Assembly (NCBI RefSeq): GCF_014651895.1
Contig: NZ_BMXT01000005.1
Coordinates: forward strand, 1-64,000
DNA: 64,000 nucleotides
Reading direction: 5' to 3'
From: Rhodanobacter panaciterrae
GTDB taxonomy: Bacteria; Pseudomonadota; Gammaproteobacteria; Xanthomonadales; Rhodanobacteraceae
In this document: piece after piece, positions 8,211-17,061 of the stretch
Layout: the number at the start of each line of letters is the position of its first letter
Position numbering within the stretch: the first letter of the stretch is position 1
Notes under the pieces: generated by a model
The model's input: only the letters and a program-made list of their open reading frames with translations
The model's database searches: none
What the model was told of the DNA's origin: nothing
Made by a program: the position numbers and the translations under genes

Positions 8211-9938
8211 TCATGACTTGGTGCTCATCTGTTCGCGAAGTGGCAGCAGTGTGCGTAACTCCGCTTTCTCGTCATCGCTGAGCTTATCGCGCCGGGCGCT
8301 GAGGAAGTTGCGACGCTGGATCAGCGATTGGTGTTCCATACGATCGAGCGCCGAGAGGAACTCCATGCTCTGGGTTTCCAGTTCACCGACCGATAACGCC
8401 GCCATCAGCTTCTGCAGTGAGGGATATTCCGGCCGCTCGGCGAAGTGTTCCACCAGCATCGCGGAATTGATGCCGGGCCGCGATCGTGCGATGTCGAGCA
8501 ATTCGGCCAGCAGCTCCACGCCAGGCTTGTCCAGGCGCAGGAAGCGATACGGTTTTTCCACCTGATCGGCCAACCCCGGCTGCGCCAGCAACAGCGAGAT
8601 CGCGCTGCGCACCAGACTGCGCTGTACTGCCACGGGCCGTTGCCCGGCGGGCTGCGCGACGGGATCGGCCTGCAGCATGGCGCGGGCGCCACTGCGCTTC
8701 TCCAGCTCCTGCGCCATCAGGTCGCGGAACGCACCATCAGGCAATTTCGCGATCAACGGGCGGGCACGTTCGGCCAGTCGCGCGCGACCGTCGAGACTAC
8801 CCATTTCCACGTCGTGCGATAGCTCGTTGAAGAAATAATCCGACAGCGGCATCGCTTGCTTGATGCGCTGCTCGAAGCCGTCCTTGCCTTCCTTGCGCAC
8901 CAGTGAATCCGGATCTTCGCCATCGGGCAGGAACAGGAAATACGCCTGGCGCCCGTCACGCAATCGCGGCAGCGCTGACTCCAGCGCCTTCCACGCGGCG
9001 GCGCGGCCGGCACGGTCACCATCGAAACAGAACACCACGTCCGGCGCGGCGCGGAACAGCACCTCGGTGTGCTCCGGCGTGGTTGCCGTGCCCAGCGTGG
9101 CCACCGCGATCGGCAGACCGGCCTGATGCAGCGCGATCACGTCCATGTAGCCCTCGACCACCACGATCCGCTGCAGGTTCGCGTTGGCCTGCTTGACCTG
9201 CCACAGCGCGAACAGCTCGCGGCCCTTGTGGAACAGCGGCGTCTCGGGGGAGTTGAGGTATTTGGGAGACTGCTCCGAAGATAGAACGCGGCCGCCGAAC
9301 GCAATCACTCGGCCGCGGCGGTCGAGGATCGGGAACATCAGCCGCTCGCGGAAACGATCGTACTTGCTGCCGCGCTCGCTGCTGGCGACCATGCCGGCCT
9401 CGTTCAACAGCTCCATCCGCCGCGGGCTGTTGCCCAGCGACTTGATCACGCCGTCGTAGCCGGCCGGCGCCCAGCCGAGGCGGAAGCGCTGGATCGTTTC
9501 CGCGTCCAGTCCCCGTTTTTTGCAGTAGGCCTGTGCGTCGGCGTTGCGCGGCAATTCGGCTTCGTACCAGCTGGCGGCGGCATCCAGCAGCGCGTAGAGG
9601 TCGGTCTTGTCCTCGCGCGGCGCGGCCTCGCGACCGCCTTCGCGCGGCACCTTCAAGCCGACCGTCTGTGCCAGTTCCTCAACCGCGTCGGGAAATTCCA
9701 GCCGGTCGTAATCCATCAGGAACTTGATCGCACTGCCATGCACGCCGCAGCCGAAGCAATGGAAGAACTGCTTGGCCGGGCTCACGTAGAACGACGGCGA
9801 GCGCTCGTTGTGGAACGGGCAGCACGCCGTCCACTCGCGCCCGGCCTTCTTCAGCGGCACGCGTCGCTCGATCACGTCGACGATGTCGACGCGGGCTAGC
9901 AGTTCATCGATGAAACTGTCGGGGATCAGGCCGCGCAT
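8211..9938 (-). CDS. dnaG: DNA primase
   Basis: A 575-residue primase that makes RNA primers at the replication fork and binds DnaB through its C-terminal domain. The N-terminal CHC2 zinc finger is clear (CPFH, then HCFGC, residues about 40-63), followed by the RNA polymerase core with TOPRIM motifs VVVEGYMDVIALH and CFDGDRAGRAAA. The ATG at 9938 gives MRGLIPDSFIDELL, the family start; an ATG nine bases upstream is also possible. There is no Shine-Dalgarno sequence; a TACAAT box ends seven bases before the ATG. rpoD, usually next to dnaG, is not here. Confidence 0.96.
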   Translation of the reverse strand: MRGLIPDSFIDELLARVDIVDVIERRVPLKKAGREWTACCPFHNERSPSFYVSPAKQFFHCFGCGVHGSAIKFLMDYDRLEFPDAVEELAQTVGLKVPREGGREAAPREDKTDLYALLDAAASWYEAELPRNADAQAYCKKRGLDAETIQRFRLGWAPAGYDGVIKSLGNSPRRMELLNEAGMVASSERGSKYDRFRERLMFPILDRRGRVIAFGGRVLSSEQSPKYLNSPETPLFHKGRELFALWQVKQANANLQRIVVVEGYMDVIALHQAGLPIAVATLGTATTPEHTEVLFRAAPDVVFCFDGDRAGRAAAWKALESALPRLRDGRQAYFLFLPDGEDPDSLVRKEGKDGFEQRIKQAMPLSDYFFNELSHDVEMGSLDGRARLAERARPLIAKLPDGAFRDLMAQELEKRSGARAMLQADPVAQPAGQRPVAVQRSLVRSAISLLLAQPGLADQVEKPYRFLRLDKPGVELLAELLDIARSRPGINSAMLVEHFAERPEYPSLQKLMAALSVGELETQSMEFLSALDRMEHQSLIQRRNFLSARRDKLSDDEKAELRTLLPLREQMSTKS

Positions 9939-9973
9939 GCCGAGCATTGTAGAGTGTCGCCGGGACGAATTAA
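9936..9973 (-). promoter_or_regulatory. Putative leaderless promoter of dnaG
   Basis: Reading leftward: TTAATT (9973-9968), 16 bases, TACAAT (9951-9946), seven bases, then the dnaG ATG (9938). Transcription would start at or next to the start codon, and no Shine-Dalgarno sequence is present. The -10 is good (5 of 6) and the -35 weak (3 of 6). It overlaps the upstream region of the divergent S41 peptidase gene. Confidence 0.45.
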
Positions 9974-9987
9974 GGGAGCTGCGGGAT

Positions 9988-11746
9988 ATGTGGCAGAAGC
10001 TACTGATGGCATTGCTGTTTTCAATGGCGGGGATGGCATGGGCGGGCGATCCACCGGATCGGGCCATGCAGATCTACGATCAGGTGCAGGGTCTGCGCGA
10101 CAAGGCGGGCAAGCTGGCCGATCCGGAGCATCCCGATCCGAAGCAACTGCAGGAAGCGGAAGCCACCTTGCGCCAAGCCCTGGCGATTCTGAATGCGACG
10201 GAGGTGAGGCGCCTGGGGAATGGCAACGTCTACCTGGCCAGTCGTCGCAGCGACGTCAATCGGGACCTGGCCGAGGTGCTTGCGCTGGAAGGACGCAAAC
10301 AGGAGGCGCTGGATGCGCTCGACGCGATGCTGGCCGATGCCTGGTACGGGGGGGGCGCTCAAGTACTACGAGAGCGAGCCCGCGCTCGCCAGCCTGCGCG
10401 ATGAGCCCCGTTTCCAGGCTCTCCTGGCGACCTTGCGCGCGAACAACCGGCTATGGGCCGATACCGCGTTCGCCACGCCGGCCGGCAGCATGCCCGACGA
10501 GGCGCATCGTATCGCCGGGCTGTCGCTGTTCTGGTCGCAGGCCAAGTACAACTTCGTCTATTTCGACCATGTGCCGGGGCTGGACTGGGATCAGGTCTAC
10601 CTGGATTTTCTGCCGAAGGTGATGGCTGCCAAGAGCCTGCACAATTATTACGACGTGCTGATGCGGCTGGCTCCCTTGCTGCACGACGGGCACACCAATA
10701 TCTATCCGCCGGTGTCGATCCAGGACGAGTTCTACGCCAATCCGGCGTTGACCACCGGGCTGGTCGAGGGCCACGTGTTGGTGTTGGCGGTGAACAGCCC
10801 GCGTGTAGCGGTGGCCGGGGTGCATGTCGGAGACGAGATCGTCAGCATCGATGGCATGGAGGTCCGTCGTTATGCCGAAGAGCGCGTGGCGCCCTATGTG
10901 AGCAGCAGCACATCGCAGGATCGCGCTGTGCGCATGTATACCTACGGGCTGCTTCATGGCGATCATCGTCAACCGGTGACGCTGGGTTTGCGCGATGCCG
11001 CGGGACGCATGCGCACCGCGACGCTTTCGCGCGAGCAGGATCCAGACGCGCGGCCACGTTCCATGTTCCAGTGGCAGTTGCTCAAGGGCGACATTGCCTA
11101 CCTCTCGCTGGACGAGTTCGCCGACGATCGTGCGGTGAAAGCCTTCGAGCAGGCATGGCCGCAGATCCGGCAGGCCCGAGGGCTGATTCTCGATGTGCGG
11201 CGCAATGGTGGTGGTTCCAGCAGGCCGGGTCAGATCATTCTCAGCTATCTGAGTCAGCAGCCGGTACCCGGTGCGCATTCGACAACCCGCATCTATTCGC
11301 CGGCAGCGCACGCCAATGGCGAGACGTGGATGAGTTGGCGCCCGTTGCCCGATACCGACGAACCCTTCGAGCAGAAGCACGCAGAGCATTTCAATGGCCC
11401 GGTTGCGATGTTGATTGGCCCACGCACGTTTTCGGCCGCCGAGGATTTCGCCATGATGTTCGACGCCATGCAGCGTGGGGTGCTGGTGGGCGAGACCACC
11501 GGTGGCAGTACCGGCAGTCCTCTGCAGTTCGATTTGCCGGGCGGCGGCAAGGCGCGCATCTGTGCCAAACGCGACGTCTACCCCGATGGCCACGAATTCG
11601 TCGGCAAGGGCATCGCGCCGGATATTGCCGTGGCGCCCACGATGGCGGACATTCACGCAGGTCGCGATCCTGTGCTGGAGCACGCTGTAGCCGTGTTGCG
11701 CAAGTCAGCGTCAGCGGCCTCGCCATCGCGTAGAAGCAAGTCGTGA
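9988..11746 (+). pseudogene. Exported S41 family peptidase, frameshifted at a G8 run
   Basis: Two overlapping frames together make one ~585-residue protein. The first (from ATG 9988, with AAGGGAG nine bases upstream) has a signal peptide ending AWA and a helical, TPR-like region, and runs to LADAWYGGG. The second continues from GALKYYESEPALASL with a PDZ-like region (VGDEIVSIDGMEV) and an S41 core: GLILDVRRNGGGSS, the nucleophile region GPRTFSAAEDF, and VGETTGGSTGSP. The frames meet in eight G at 10348-10355; seven G would join them exactly. Sequencing error, phase variation or a true null allele all fit. It sits between yqeY and dnaG, where Xanthomonadales usually have no such gene. Confidence 0.8.
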
Positions 11747-11790
11747 CCGGCACATGCTATGGCATGTGCCGACCTTGTGACTGAAAGCCG

Positions 11791-11961
11791 TCAGAGCAGG
11801 TGGATCACACCGATCACGGCCAGCAGCGCCAGTAGGAACAGGATCACGAAGCATGCAAACAGCACCTTGGCGATCGTGGCGCTGGCGCCAGAGACGCCGC
11901 CGAAACCGAGCCAACCGCTGACCAGCGAGATGATGGCGAAAATGATGGCCCACTTGATCAT
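11791..11961 (-). CDS. DUF1328 (YtjA-like) small membrane protein
   Basis: A 56-residue, almost wholly hydrophobic protein with two membrane segments around a [17 protein letters not shown] loop. This is the DUF1328/YtjA pattern, a widespread small inner-membrane protein of unknown function, sometimes linked to stress. The ATG at 11961 is preceded by AGGA eight bases upstream; a longer open frame to 12057 lacks family character. It converges on the S41 peptidase gene (44-base gap). Confidence 0.85.
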   Translation of the reverse strand: MIKWAIIFAIISLVSGWLGFGGVSGASATIAKVLFACFVILFLLALLAVIGVIHLL

Positions 11962-12127
11962 GCGATTTTCCTGCGTCGATGAGCGGCCACGCCGAAGGGG
12001 GGGGAGAGGCCCGGCGAGCCATGTGGCGCTTTTGTAACGGGCTGGATGTGAACGCAATGCATCGCCGGCTTGCCGTCAACGGCCGTGGCCGGCAAGCTGC
12101 ACGGTCAGGTCGACCGGAACAGTAAGC

Positions 12128-12430
12128 ATGGTGATCACGGCGGTGATGGTGCACAAACAGCGCGCGATCGTGCGTGCCTTCGAACAGGCTGCCGCGACCA
12201 CGGCGACGACGGCATGTCGCGCAGAGCAGTTGGGGCTGAAGCCGGGCATGGCCTGGCACCAACTGGTGGGCCATGCGGTGCTGCGTTGCCCAGGCGACGG
12301 GCGCTATTTCCTGGATCTGGCGAATTGGCAGCGACTGCGCCGGCGCCGCCGACGTATGGCGCTGGCGGCAGTCATTGCCGGCTTGCTGGTGGTGCTGGCC
12401 GTAATTTTGCTGACGACACGAGCCAGCTGA
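12128..12430 (+). CDS. Hypothetical small membrane-anchored protein
   Basis: I do not recognise a named family. The 100-residue product has a soluble N-terminal part (LGLKPGMAWHQLVGHAVLRC, then DGRYFLDLANWQRL), a run of Arg residues (LRRRRRRM, about residues 70-77), and one C-terminal membrane segment of about 20 residues, so the N-terminus is probably cytoplasmic. Coding bias matches the neighbours. The first ATG has no clear ribosome site; a second ATG at 12146 (MVHKQRA) is equally possible. It converges on yqeY with a four-base gap. Confidence 0.6.
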   Translation: MVITAVMVHKQRAIVRAFEQAAATTATTACRAEQLGLKPGMAWHQLVGHAVLRCPGDGRYFLDLANWQRLRRRRRRMALAAVIAGLLVVLAVILLTTRAS

Positions 12431-12434
12431 AGCC

Positions 12435-12881
12435 TCAGCCGGCCAGCTTTGCCTTGATCTTGCCGGACACCACGGCCATGTCGGCGCGGCCGGCGGCCTT
12501 TTCCTTCACTGCAGCAACCACTTTGCCCATGTCGCGGGCCGAACTGGCACCGGTGTCGCTGATCGCGGCTGCGATCAAGGCGTCGATCTCCGCCTCGTTC
12601 AGCTTGCTTGGCAGGTAGGTTTCGATCACCACCATCTCGGCACGCTCGATCGCGGACAGATCCTCGCGATGGGCGGCATCGAACTGGCTGACCGAATCGC
12701 GCCGCTGCTTGAGCATCTTCTCCAGCGTAGCCAGCACCTGCACGTCATCCAGCTCGATTCGCTCGTCCACTTCACGCTGCTTGATCGCCGCCAGCATCAG
12801 TCGGATCACCCCCAGCCGGTGCTTTTCGCCGCCGCGCATGGCGTTTTTCATGTCTTCGGTGAGCTGCTGCTTGAGCGTCAT
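12435..12881 (-). CDS. yqeY: GatB/YqeY domain protein
   Basis: A 148-residue YqeY family protein, homologous to the tail domain of amidotransferase subunit GatB, which contacts tRNA. As a free-standing protein its exact role is unclear. MTLKQQLTEDMKNAMR and VIRLMLAAIKQREVDER at the start and DMGKVVAAVKEKAAGRADMAVVSG near the end are the conserved segments. The ATG at 12881 gives the family start; the frame is open 30 bases further. It follows rpsU on the same strand after a terminator-like hairpin. Confidence 0.93.
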   Translation of the reverse strand: MTLKQQLTEDMKNAMRGGEKHRLGVIRLMLAAIKQREVDERIELDDVQVLATLEKMLKQRRDSVSQFDAAHREDLSAIERAEMVVIETYLPSKLNEAEIDALIAAAISDTGASSARDMGKVVAAVKEKAAGRADMAVVSGKIKAKLAG

Positions 12882-12925
12882 GGCGGGAGCCTTGGGAGGT
12901 GGGGAATCCATTCTACGGAAACGAC

Positions 12926-12958
12926 AAAGCCGGCGTTGTCTTTGCGGACAACACCGGC
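12926..12958 (-). terminator. Intrinsic terminator or attenuator after rpsU
   Basis: A 12-base-pair hairpin (arms 12929-12940 and 12947-12958, one G-U wobble, six-base loop) is followed leftward by TTTGTCG. It lies between rpsU and yqeY and would reduce read-through from the highly expressed rpsU into yqeY. The U-tract is short, so it may be partial. Confidence 0.55.
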
Positions 12959-13074
12959 CAGTTCGAATCCGAGAGCTTGCGGTGGCTGCGAGAACCCGCG
13001 CCGACCGTGTTTCCTGTTATGCGCGGCGCCGGGGCGCTGCATGATCCATCGACAGGCGACGGATCGGGGGAAAC

Positions 13075-13290
13075 TCAGTACAGACGGACTTTGCGCGAGA
13101 CGTCACGCGACAGACGACGCAGGTGACGCTTCACCGCGGCAGCGCGCTTGCGCTTGCGCTCCTGGGTCGGCTTCTCATAGAACTCACGCTTGCGCGTTTC
13201 AGCCAAGACGCCGGCCTTCTCGCAGGTACGCTTGAAACGACGCAGTGCAATCTCGAACGGCTCGTTCTCGCGAACTTTTACGTTGGGCAT
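13075..13290 (-). CDS. rpsU: 30S ribosomal protein S21
   Basis: A 71-residue, very basic protein of the small ribosomal subunit, needed for initiation on many mRNAs. [20 protein letters not shown] and the Lys/Arg-rich tail ([13 protein letters not shown]) are unmistakable, and the length is exact for the family. GGAG-type sequence lies just before the ATG. It is divergent from tsaD, as in most gammaproteobacteria. In the classical macromolecular synthesis operon it is followed by dnaG and rpoD; here yqeY follows, and dnaG is about 3 kb away. Confidence 0.97.
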   Translation of the reverse strand: MPNVKVRENEPFEIALRRFKRTCEKAGVLAETRKREFYEKPTQERKRKRAAAVKRHLRRLSRDVSRKVRLY

Positions 13291-13358
13291 GGAAACTCCG
13301 AGTGGTAATCTGCCCGCATGTACGGGACTGTCAAATAGGGCGAGCCGCGAATTATACC

Positions 13359-14420
13359 GTGGATATCACAGAATTTTCAAAGCCGGCGAACAAACCGATC
13401 CTTGGCATCGAAACCTCGTGCGATGAAACCGGGGTGGCGTTGCTGCGCTGGGAGCCGGATGCGCCGGGCCGTGGCCTGCTGGCGCACACCTTATATAGCC
13501 AGATCAAGCTGCATGCCGACTACGGTGGAGTGGTGCCTGAACTGGCCAGCCGCGACCACGTACGCAAGCTGCTGCCGCTGATCCGCGAAGCGCTGGCCGA
13601 GGCCGGCCTGACCGTGCAGGATCTAGGCGGGGTGGCCTATACCGCCGGTCCCGGCCTGGTCGGCGCCTTGCTGGTGGGGGCTTCGGCCGGACGCGCGTTG
13701 GCCTGGGCGCTGGGTGTGCCGGCGATCGGGGTGCACCACATGGAGGGCCACCTGCTGGCGCCGCTGCTGGAGGACAACCCGCCGGAGCCGCCGTTCGTGG
13801 CGCTGCTGGTGTCCGGCGGCCATTCGATGCTGGTCGAGGTCAAGGCGATAGGCCAGTACACGATCCTCGGCGATACGCTGGACGATGCCGCCGGCGAGGC
13901 GTTCGACAAGACCGCCAAGCTGATGGGTTTGCCGTATCCGGGCGGCCCGGCGCTGGCCAAACTGGCCGAGCAGGGCCGTGCCGGCGCGTTCCGCTTCTCC
14001 CGCCCGATGACCGACCGACCGGGGCTGGATTTCAGCTTCTCCGGTCTGAAAACCCAGGTGCTGCTGGCCTGGCAGAAGTCGGATCAGAGCGAACAGACCC
14101 GTGCCGATATCGCACGGGCGTTCGAGGAGGCGATCGTCGACACGCTGATCATCAAGTGCAGACGCGCCTTGCAGGCCAGCGGCACGCATCGGCTGGTGAT
14201 CGCCGGTGGCGTCGGCGCGAACCGGAGATTGCGCAGCGAACTCGCCACAGCCGGCGCGAAGGACGGTTTCCAGGTGTATTTTCCGCGGTTCGACTTCTGC
14301 ACCGACAACGGCGCAATGATCGCACTGGCCGGCGCGATCCGGCTGGCCAGCGGCCAGCATCAGGATGCCTCGGTGCAGGTTTATCCGCGTTGGGATTTGC
14401 AGAGTCTGCCGGCGGCGTAA
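13359..14420 (+). CDS. tsaD: tRNA threonylcarbamoyladenosine biosynthesis protein TsaD
   Basis: A 353-residue Kae1/TsaD protein which, with TsaB and TsaE, transfers the threonylcarbamoyl group to A37 of ANN-decoding tRNAs. Motifs are [12 protein letters not shown] at the N-terminus, the metal-binding HHMEGH near residue 128, [10 protein letters not shown] and [12 protein letters not shown]. No ATG is in a suitable place; the GTG at 13359 adds about twelve residues before the family start. No Shine-Dalgarno sequence is seen. It is divergent from rpsU. Confidence 0.95.
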   Translation: MDITEFSKPANKPILGIETSCDETGVALLRWEPDAPGRGLLAHTLYSQIKLHADYGGVVPELASRDHVRKLLPLIREALAEAGLTVQDLGGVAYTAGPGLVGALLVGASAGRALAWALGVPAIGVHHMEGHLLAPLLEDNPPEPPFVALLVSGGHSMLVEVKAIGQYTILGDTLDDAAGEAFDKTAKLMGLPYPGGPALAKLAEQGRAGAFRFSRPMTDRPGLDFSFSGLKTQVLLAWQKSDQSEQTRADIARAFEEAIVDTLIIKCRRALQASGTHRLVIAGGVGANRRLRSELATAGAKDGFQVYFPRFDFCTDNGAMIALAGAIRLASGQHQDASVQVYPRWDLQSLPAA

Positions 14421-14436
14421 GGCCACCAGGCAACAC

Positions 14437-15156
14437 TCACCACTGTGTGCGCCCGGGCAGCAGGCCTTTCAGCTCCGCCTCGGTGAGATTGCGCCACTGC
14501 CCGACCTTCAGGTGGGCGAGTTTCACGTTGACGATGCGCACGCGGCGCAGCTGAGTCACCCGATAACCGAACGCGGCAGCCATCAGCCGGATCTGCCGGT
14601 TCAGGCCCTGGGTCAGCACGATCGAGAAGCCGAATTTGGCGATCCGGCGCACGCGGCAGGGCTGGGTCATCTGGCCGTGGATGCGCACGCCCTTGGCCAT
14701 GTCGGCGAGGAATTCGTCGGTGACGGACTTGTTCACCGCAACCAGATATTCCTTCTCGTGGTGGTTCTCCGAGCGCAGGATCTCGTTGACGATGTCGCCG
14801 TTGCTGGTCAGCAGGATCAGTCCCTCGGAATCCTTGTCCAGCCTTCCGATCGGGAAGATCCGCTGCGGATGGTCGACGAAGTCCACGATATTGCCGTCGA
14901 CGCCGTGATCGGTAGTGCAGGTGATGCCGACCGGTTTGTTCAGAGCGATATACACCGCCTTCTTCGCCGCCGGCGTGGCCGCGAGGATGCGCGCACGCAC
15001 GATCTCGCCATCGACGCGTACCTCGTCGCCTTCGAGCGCCTTGGCACCCGTCGAGACCACCTCGCCGTTGATGGTGACGCGGCCGGCGATCAGCAGATCA
15101 TCCGCCTCGCGGCGCGAGCACAGGCCGGCTTCGCTGATGTATTTGTTGACGCGCAT
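14437..15156 (-). CDS. rluF: 23S rRNA pseudouridine(2604) synthase RluF
   Basis: A 239-residue RsuA-type pseudouridine synthase with an N-terminal S4 RNA-binding domain (MRVNKYISEAGLCSRREAD) and a catalytic domain with the active-site Asp in IGRLDKDSEGLILLT. The text around it (NIVDFVDHPQRIFPIGRLDKDS) and the EKEYLVAVNKSVTDEFLADM segment match RluF better than RluB or RluE; the isomerised base is U2604 of 23S rRNA. The long basic tail of E. coli RluF is absent. It lies three bases after the YadH-type permease gene. Confidence 0.9.
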   Translation of the reverse strand: MRVNKYISEAGLCSRREADDLLIAGRVTINGEVVSTGAKALEGDEVRVDGEIVRARILAATPAAKKAVYIALNKPVGITCTTDHGVDGNIVDFVDHPQRIFPIGRLDKDSEGLILLTSNGDIVNEILRSENHHEKEYLVAVNKSVTDEFLADMAKGVRIHGQMTQPCRVRRIAKFGFSIVLTQGLNRQIRLMAAAFGYRVTQLRRVRIVNVKLAHLKVGQWRNLTEAELKGLLPGRTQW

Positions 15157-15159
15157 GCG

Positions 15160-15939
15160 TTACGAACGCAGCCCGACGCCGCGCTTGAGCAACTGCAGCG
15201 CCACGATCGACAGCCCGACCACGAAGCCCAGCATCACCACGAACGCCACGCCCACATCCACGTCGCTGATACCCAGCACGCCGAAGCGGAACGCGTTGAC
15301 CATGTACAGGATCGGATTGGCGTGCGAGATCGCCTGCCACGGCTCGCTGAGCATCTTCACCGAGTAGAACACGCCACCGAGATAGGTCAGCGGAGTCAGG
15401 ATGAAGGTTGGCACCAGCGCGATGTCGTCGAACTTCTTCGCGTACACCGCATTGACGAAACCGGCCAGCGAGAAAATCGTGGCACCAAGCAGCACCGACA
15501 GGAAGGTGATGAAAGGGTGCGCCACGTGCAGCGAAGTGAAGAGCAACGCAATGCCCAGCACCATCGCACCGACCACTAGCCCACGCGCCACCGCGCCGGT
15601 GACATAGCCGAGCAGGATCACCCAGTTCGGCATCGGCGACACCAGCATCTCCTCCACCGCGCGGCTGAACTTGGCGCCGAAGAACGAGCTGGAGATGTTG
15701 GCGTAGCAGTTGTTGATCACGCTCATCATGACCAGGCCGGGCACGATGTACTGCATGTAGCTGAAGCCGCCCTGGATCGTGCCGATGCGGCTGCCGATCA
15801 GCTTGCCGAAGATCACGAAGTACAGCGTCATGGTGATCGCCGGCGGGATCAGCGTCTGCGTCCAGATCCGCACGATGCGCACGATCTCGCGGCGCACGAT
15901 GGTGTTGAGGGCGACCAGGTTGGCGGCGGTATTGCTCAT
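15160..15939 (-). CDS. yadH: ABC-2 type transporter permease (YadH-like)
   Basis: A 259-residue ABC-2 permease with six hydrophobic segments. SSSFFGAKFSRAVEEMLVSPMPNWVILLGY is the conserved cytoplasmic loop region of this subfamily (about residues 82-111), and PLTYLGGVFYSVKML is the other hallmark. It pairs with the ATPase gene upstream, overlapping it by ATGA. The pair resembles E. coli YadG-YadH; the substrate is unknown. Confidence 0.9.
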   Translation of the reverse strand: MSNTAANLVALNTIVRREIVRIVRIWTQTLIPPAITMTLYFVIFGKLIGSRIGTIQGGFSYMQYIVPGLVMMSVINNCYANISSSFFGAKFSRAVEEMLVSPMPNWVILLGYVTGAVARGLVVGAMVLGIALLFTSLHVAHPFITFLSVLLGATIFSLAGFVNAVYAKKFDDIALVPTFILTPLTYLGGVFYSVKMLSEPWQAISHANPILYMVNAFRFGVLGISDVDVGVAFVVMLGFVVGLSIVALQLLKRGVGLRS

Positions 15940-16880
15940 GCTGCCTGCTCCTTGCCGTTGCGGCCGCCTTCGACGAGCCGTACGAACAGCTCCTCCAGCC
16001 GGTTGGTCTTGTTGCGCATCGAGGTCACCATGATGCCGTGCGTGGACAGTGCCGCGAACAGCGAGTTGAGGTCATGCGAGCGGGCCATCTCGGCCTCCAG
16101 CATGTGTTCGTCGCGGCGGCGCAGAGTGACGCCGGGCAGGCTGGGAAGCTCGTCGGGCATGGCGGCGACGTCCAGCACGAAGGTCTCCACATCCAGCGTT
16201 GCCAGCAGGCGTTTCATGCTGGTGTTCTCGATGATCGTGCCGTGGTCGATGATCGCGATATTGCGGCACAGCGACTCGGCTTCTTCCAGGTAGTGCGTGG
16301 TGAGGATCACCGTGGTGCCGGCCGCGTTGATGCCGCTGACGAACTGCCACATCGAGCGGCGGATCTCGATATCCACGCCGGCGGTCGGTTCGTCGAGGAT
16401 CAGCAGCTTCGGCTCGTTCATCATCGCGCGGGCGATCATCAGTCGGCGCTTCATGCCGCCGGACAAGGTGCGTGCCTGCATCTGCGCCTTGTCCCACAGG
16501 CGCAGTTCCTTCAGGTACTTCTCCGCGCGCTCGGCGGCGATCTTGCGCGGGATGCCGTAGAAACCCGCCTCGTTCACGCAGATGTCGAACGGCTTCTCGA
16601 ACTGGTTGAAGTTGATCTCCTGCGGCACCAGGCCGATCAGCCGCATCGCCTCGCTGCGCTGCTTGTTCACCGACACGCCGAAGACTTGCGCATCGCCGCC
16701 GCTGGAATTCACCAGCGAGGACAGGATGCCGATCAGGGTGGATTTGCCGGCACCGTTGGGGCCGAGCAGGGCAAAGAAGTCGCCAGGCTGCACCGTCAGC
16801 GAGATGCCCTTGAGGGCCTCCACGCCGTTGCTGTAGGTCTTGCGCAGGTTGTCGACAACGAGTGCAGGTGTGGAGGTCAT
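15936..16880 (-). CDS. yadG: ABC transporter ATP-binding protein (YadG-like)
   Basis: A 314-residue ATPase partner of the adjoining ABC-2 permease. Walker A is LGPNGAGKST near residue 41, the signature LSGGMKRRLMIARAMM, Walker B LLILDEPTAGVD, and the H-loop TTHYLEEAE. The C-terminal ~80 residues form the extra domain seen in drug/polysaccharide-type exporters of this group. The ATG at 16880 gives MTSTPALVVDNL; a longer frame upstream has no family character. A TATAAT box at 17001-16996 lies about 110 bases upstream. Confidence 0.92.
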   Translation of the reverse strand: MTSTPALVVDNLRKTYSNGVEALKGISLTVQPGDFFALLGPNGAGKSTLIGILSSLVNSSGGDAQVFGVSVNKQRSEAMRLIGLVPQEINFNQFEKPFDICVNEAGFYGIPRKIAAERAEKYLKELRLWDKAQMQARTLSGGMKRRLMIARAMMNEPKLLILDEPTAGVDIEIRRSMWQFVSGINAAGTTVILTTHYLEEAESLCRNIAIIDHGTIIENTSMKRLLATLDVETFVLDVAAMPDELPSLPGVTLRRRDEHMLEAEMARSHDLNSLFAALSTHGIMVTSMRNKTNRLEELFVRLVEGGRNGKEQAA

Positions 16881-16995
16881 GGATGGCGCCGGGTGAGGGA
16901 AAGCCGAGGGAAACCAGCTGCATGGACATGCCTGGCACCGGCAAAACAGGTAGCCGAGCGTGCCTTGCAGCTTGGTCGGTGGCTCGCAGCCACCT

Positions 16996-17001
16996 ATTAT
17001 A
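16996..17001 (-). promoter_or_regulatory. -10 box, probable yadGH promoter
   Basis: A perfect TATAAT read leftward, between the divergent yadG and fpr genes. The overlapping rightward reading (TATTAT, 16995-17000) could serve fpr. No convincing -35 is seen for either, so the direction is uncertain. Confidence 0.4.
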
Positions 17002-17061
17002 GCGGGCTTGATGCCACCGCCCGGTTCCTGCCGGTGCACTCACTGTCCCGGAATCCGCTAC

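Noticed and set aside
12929..12958. Riboswitch or leader element in front of yqeY
   Set aside because: A single stem with a short U-tract after rpsU is explained by a terminator.
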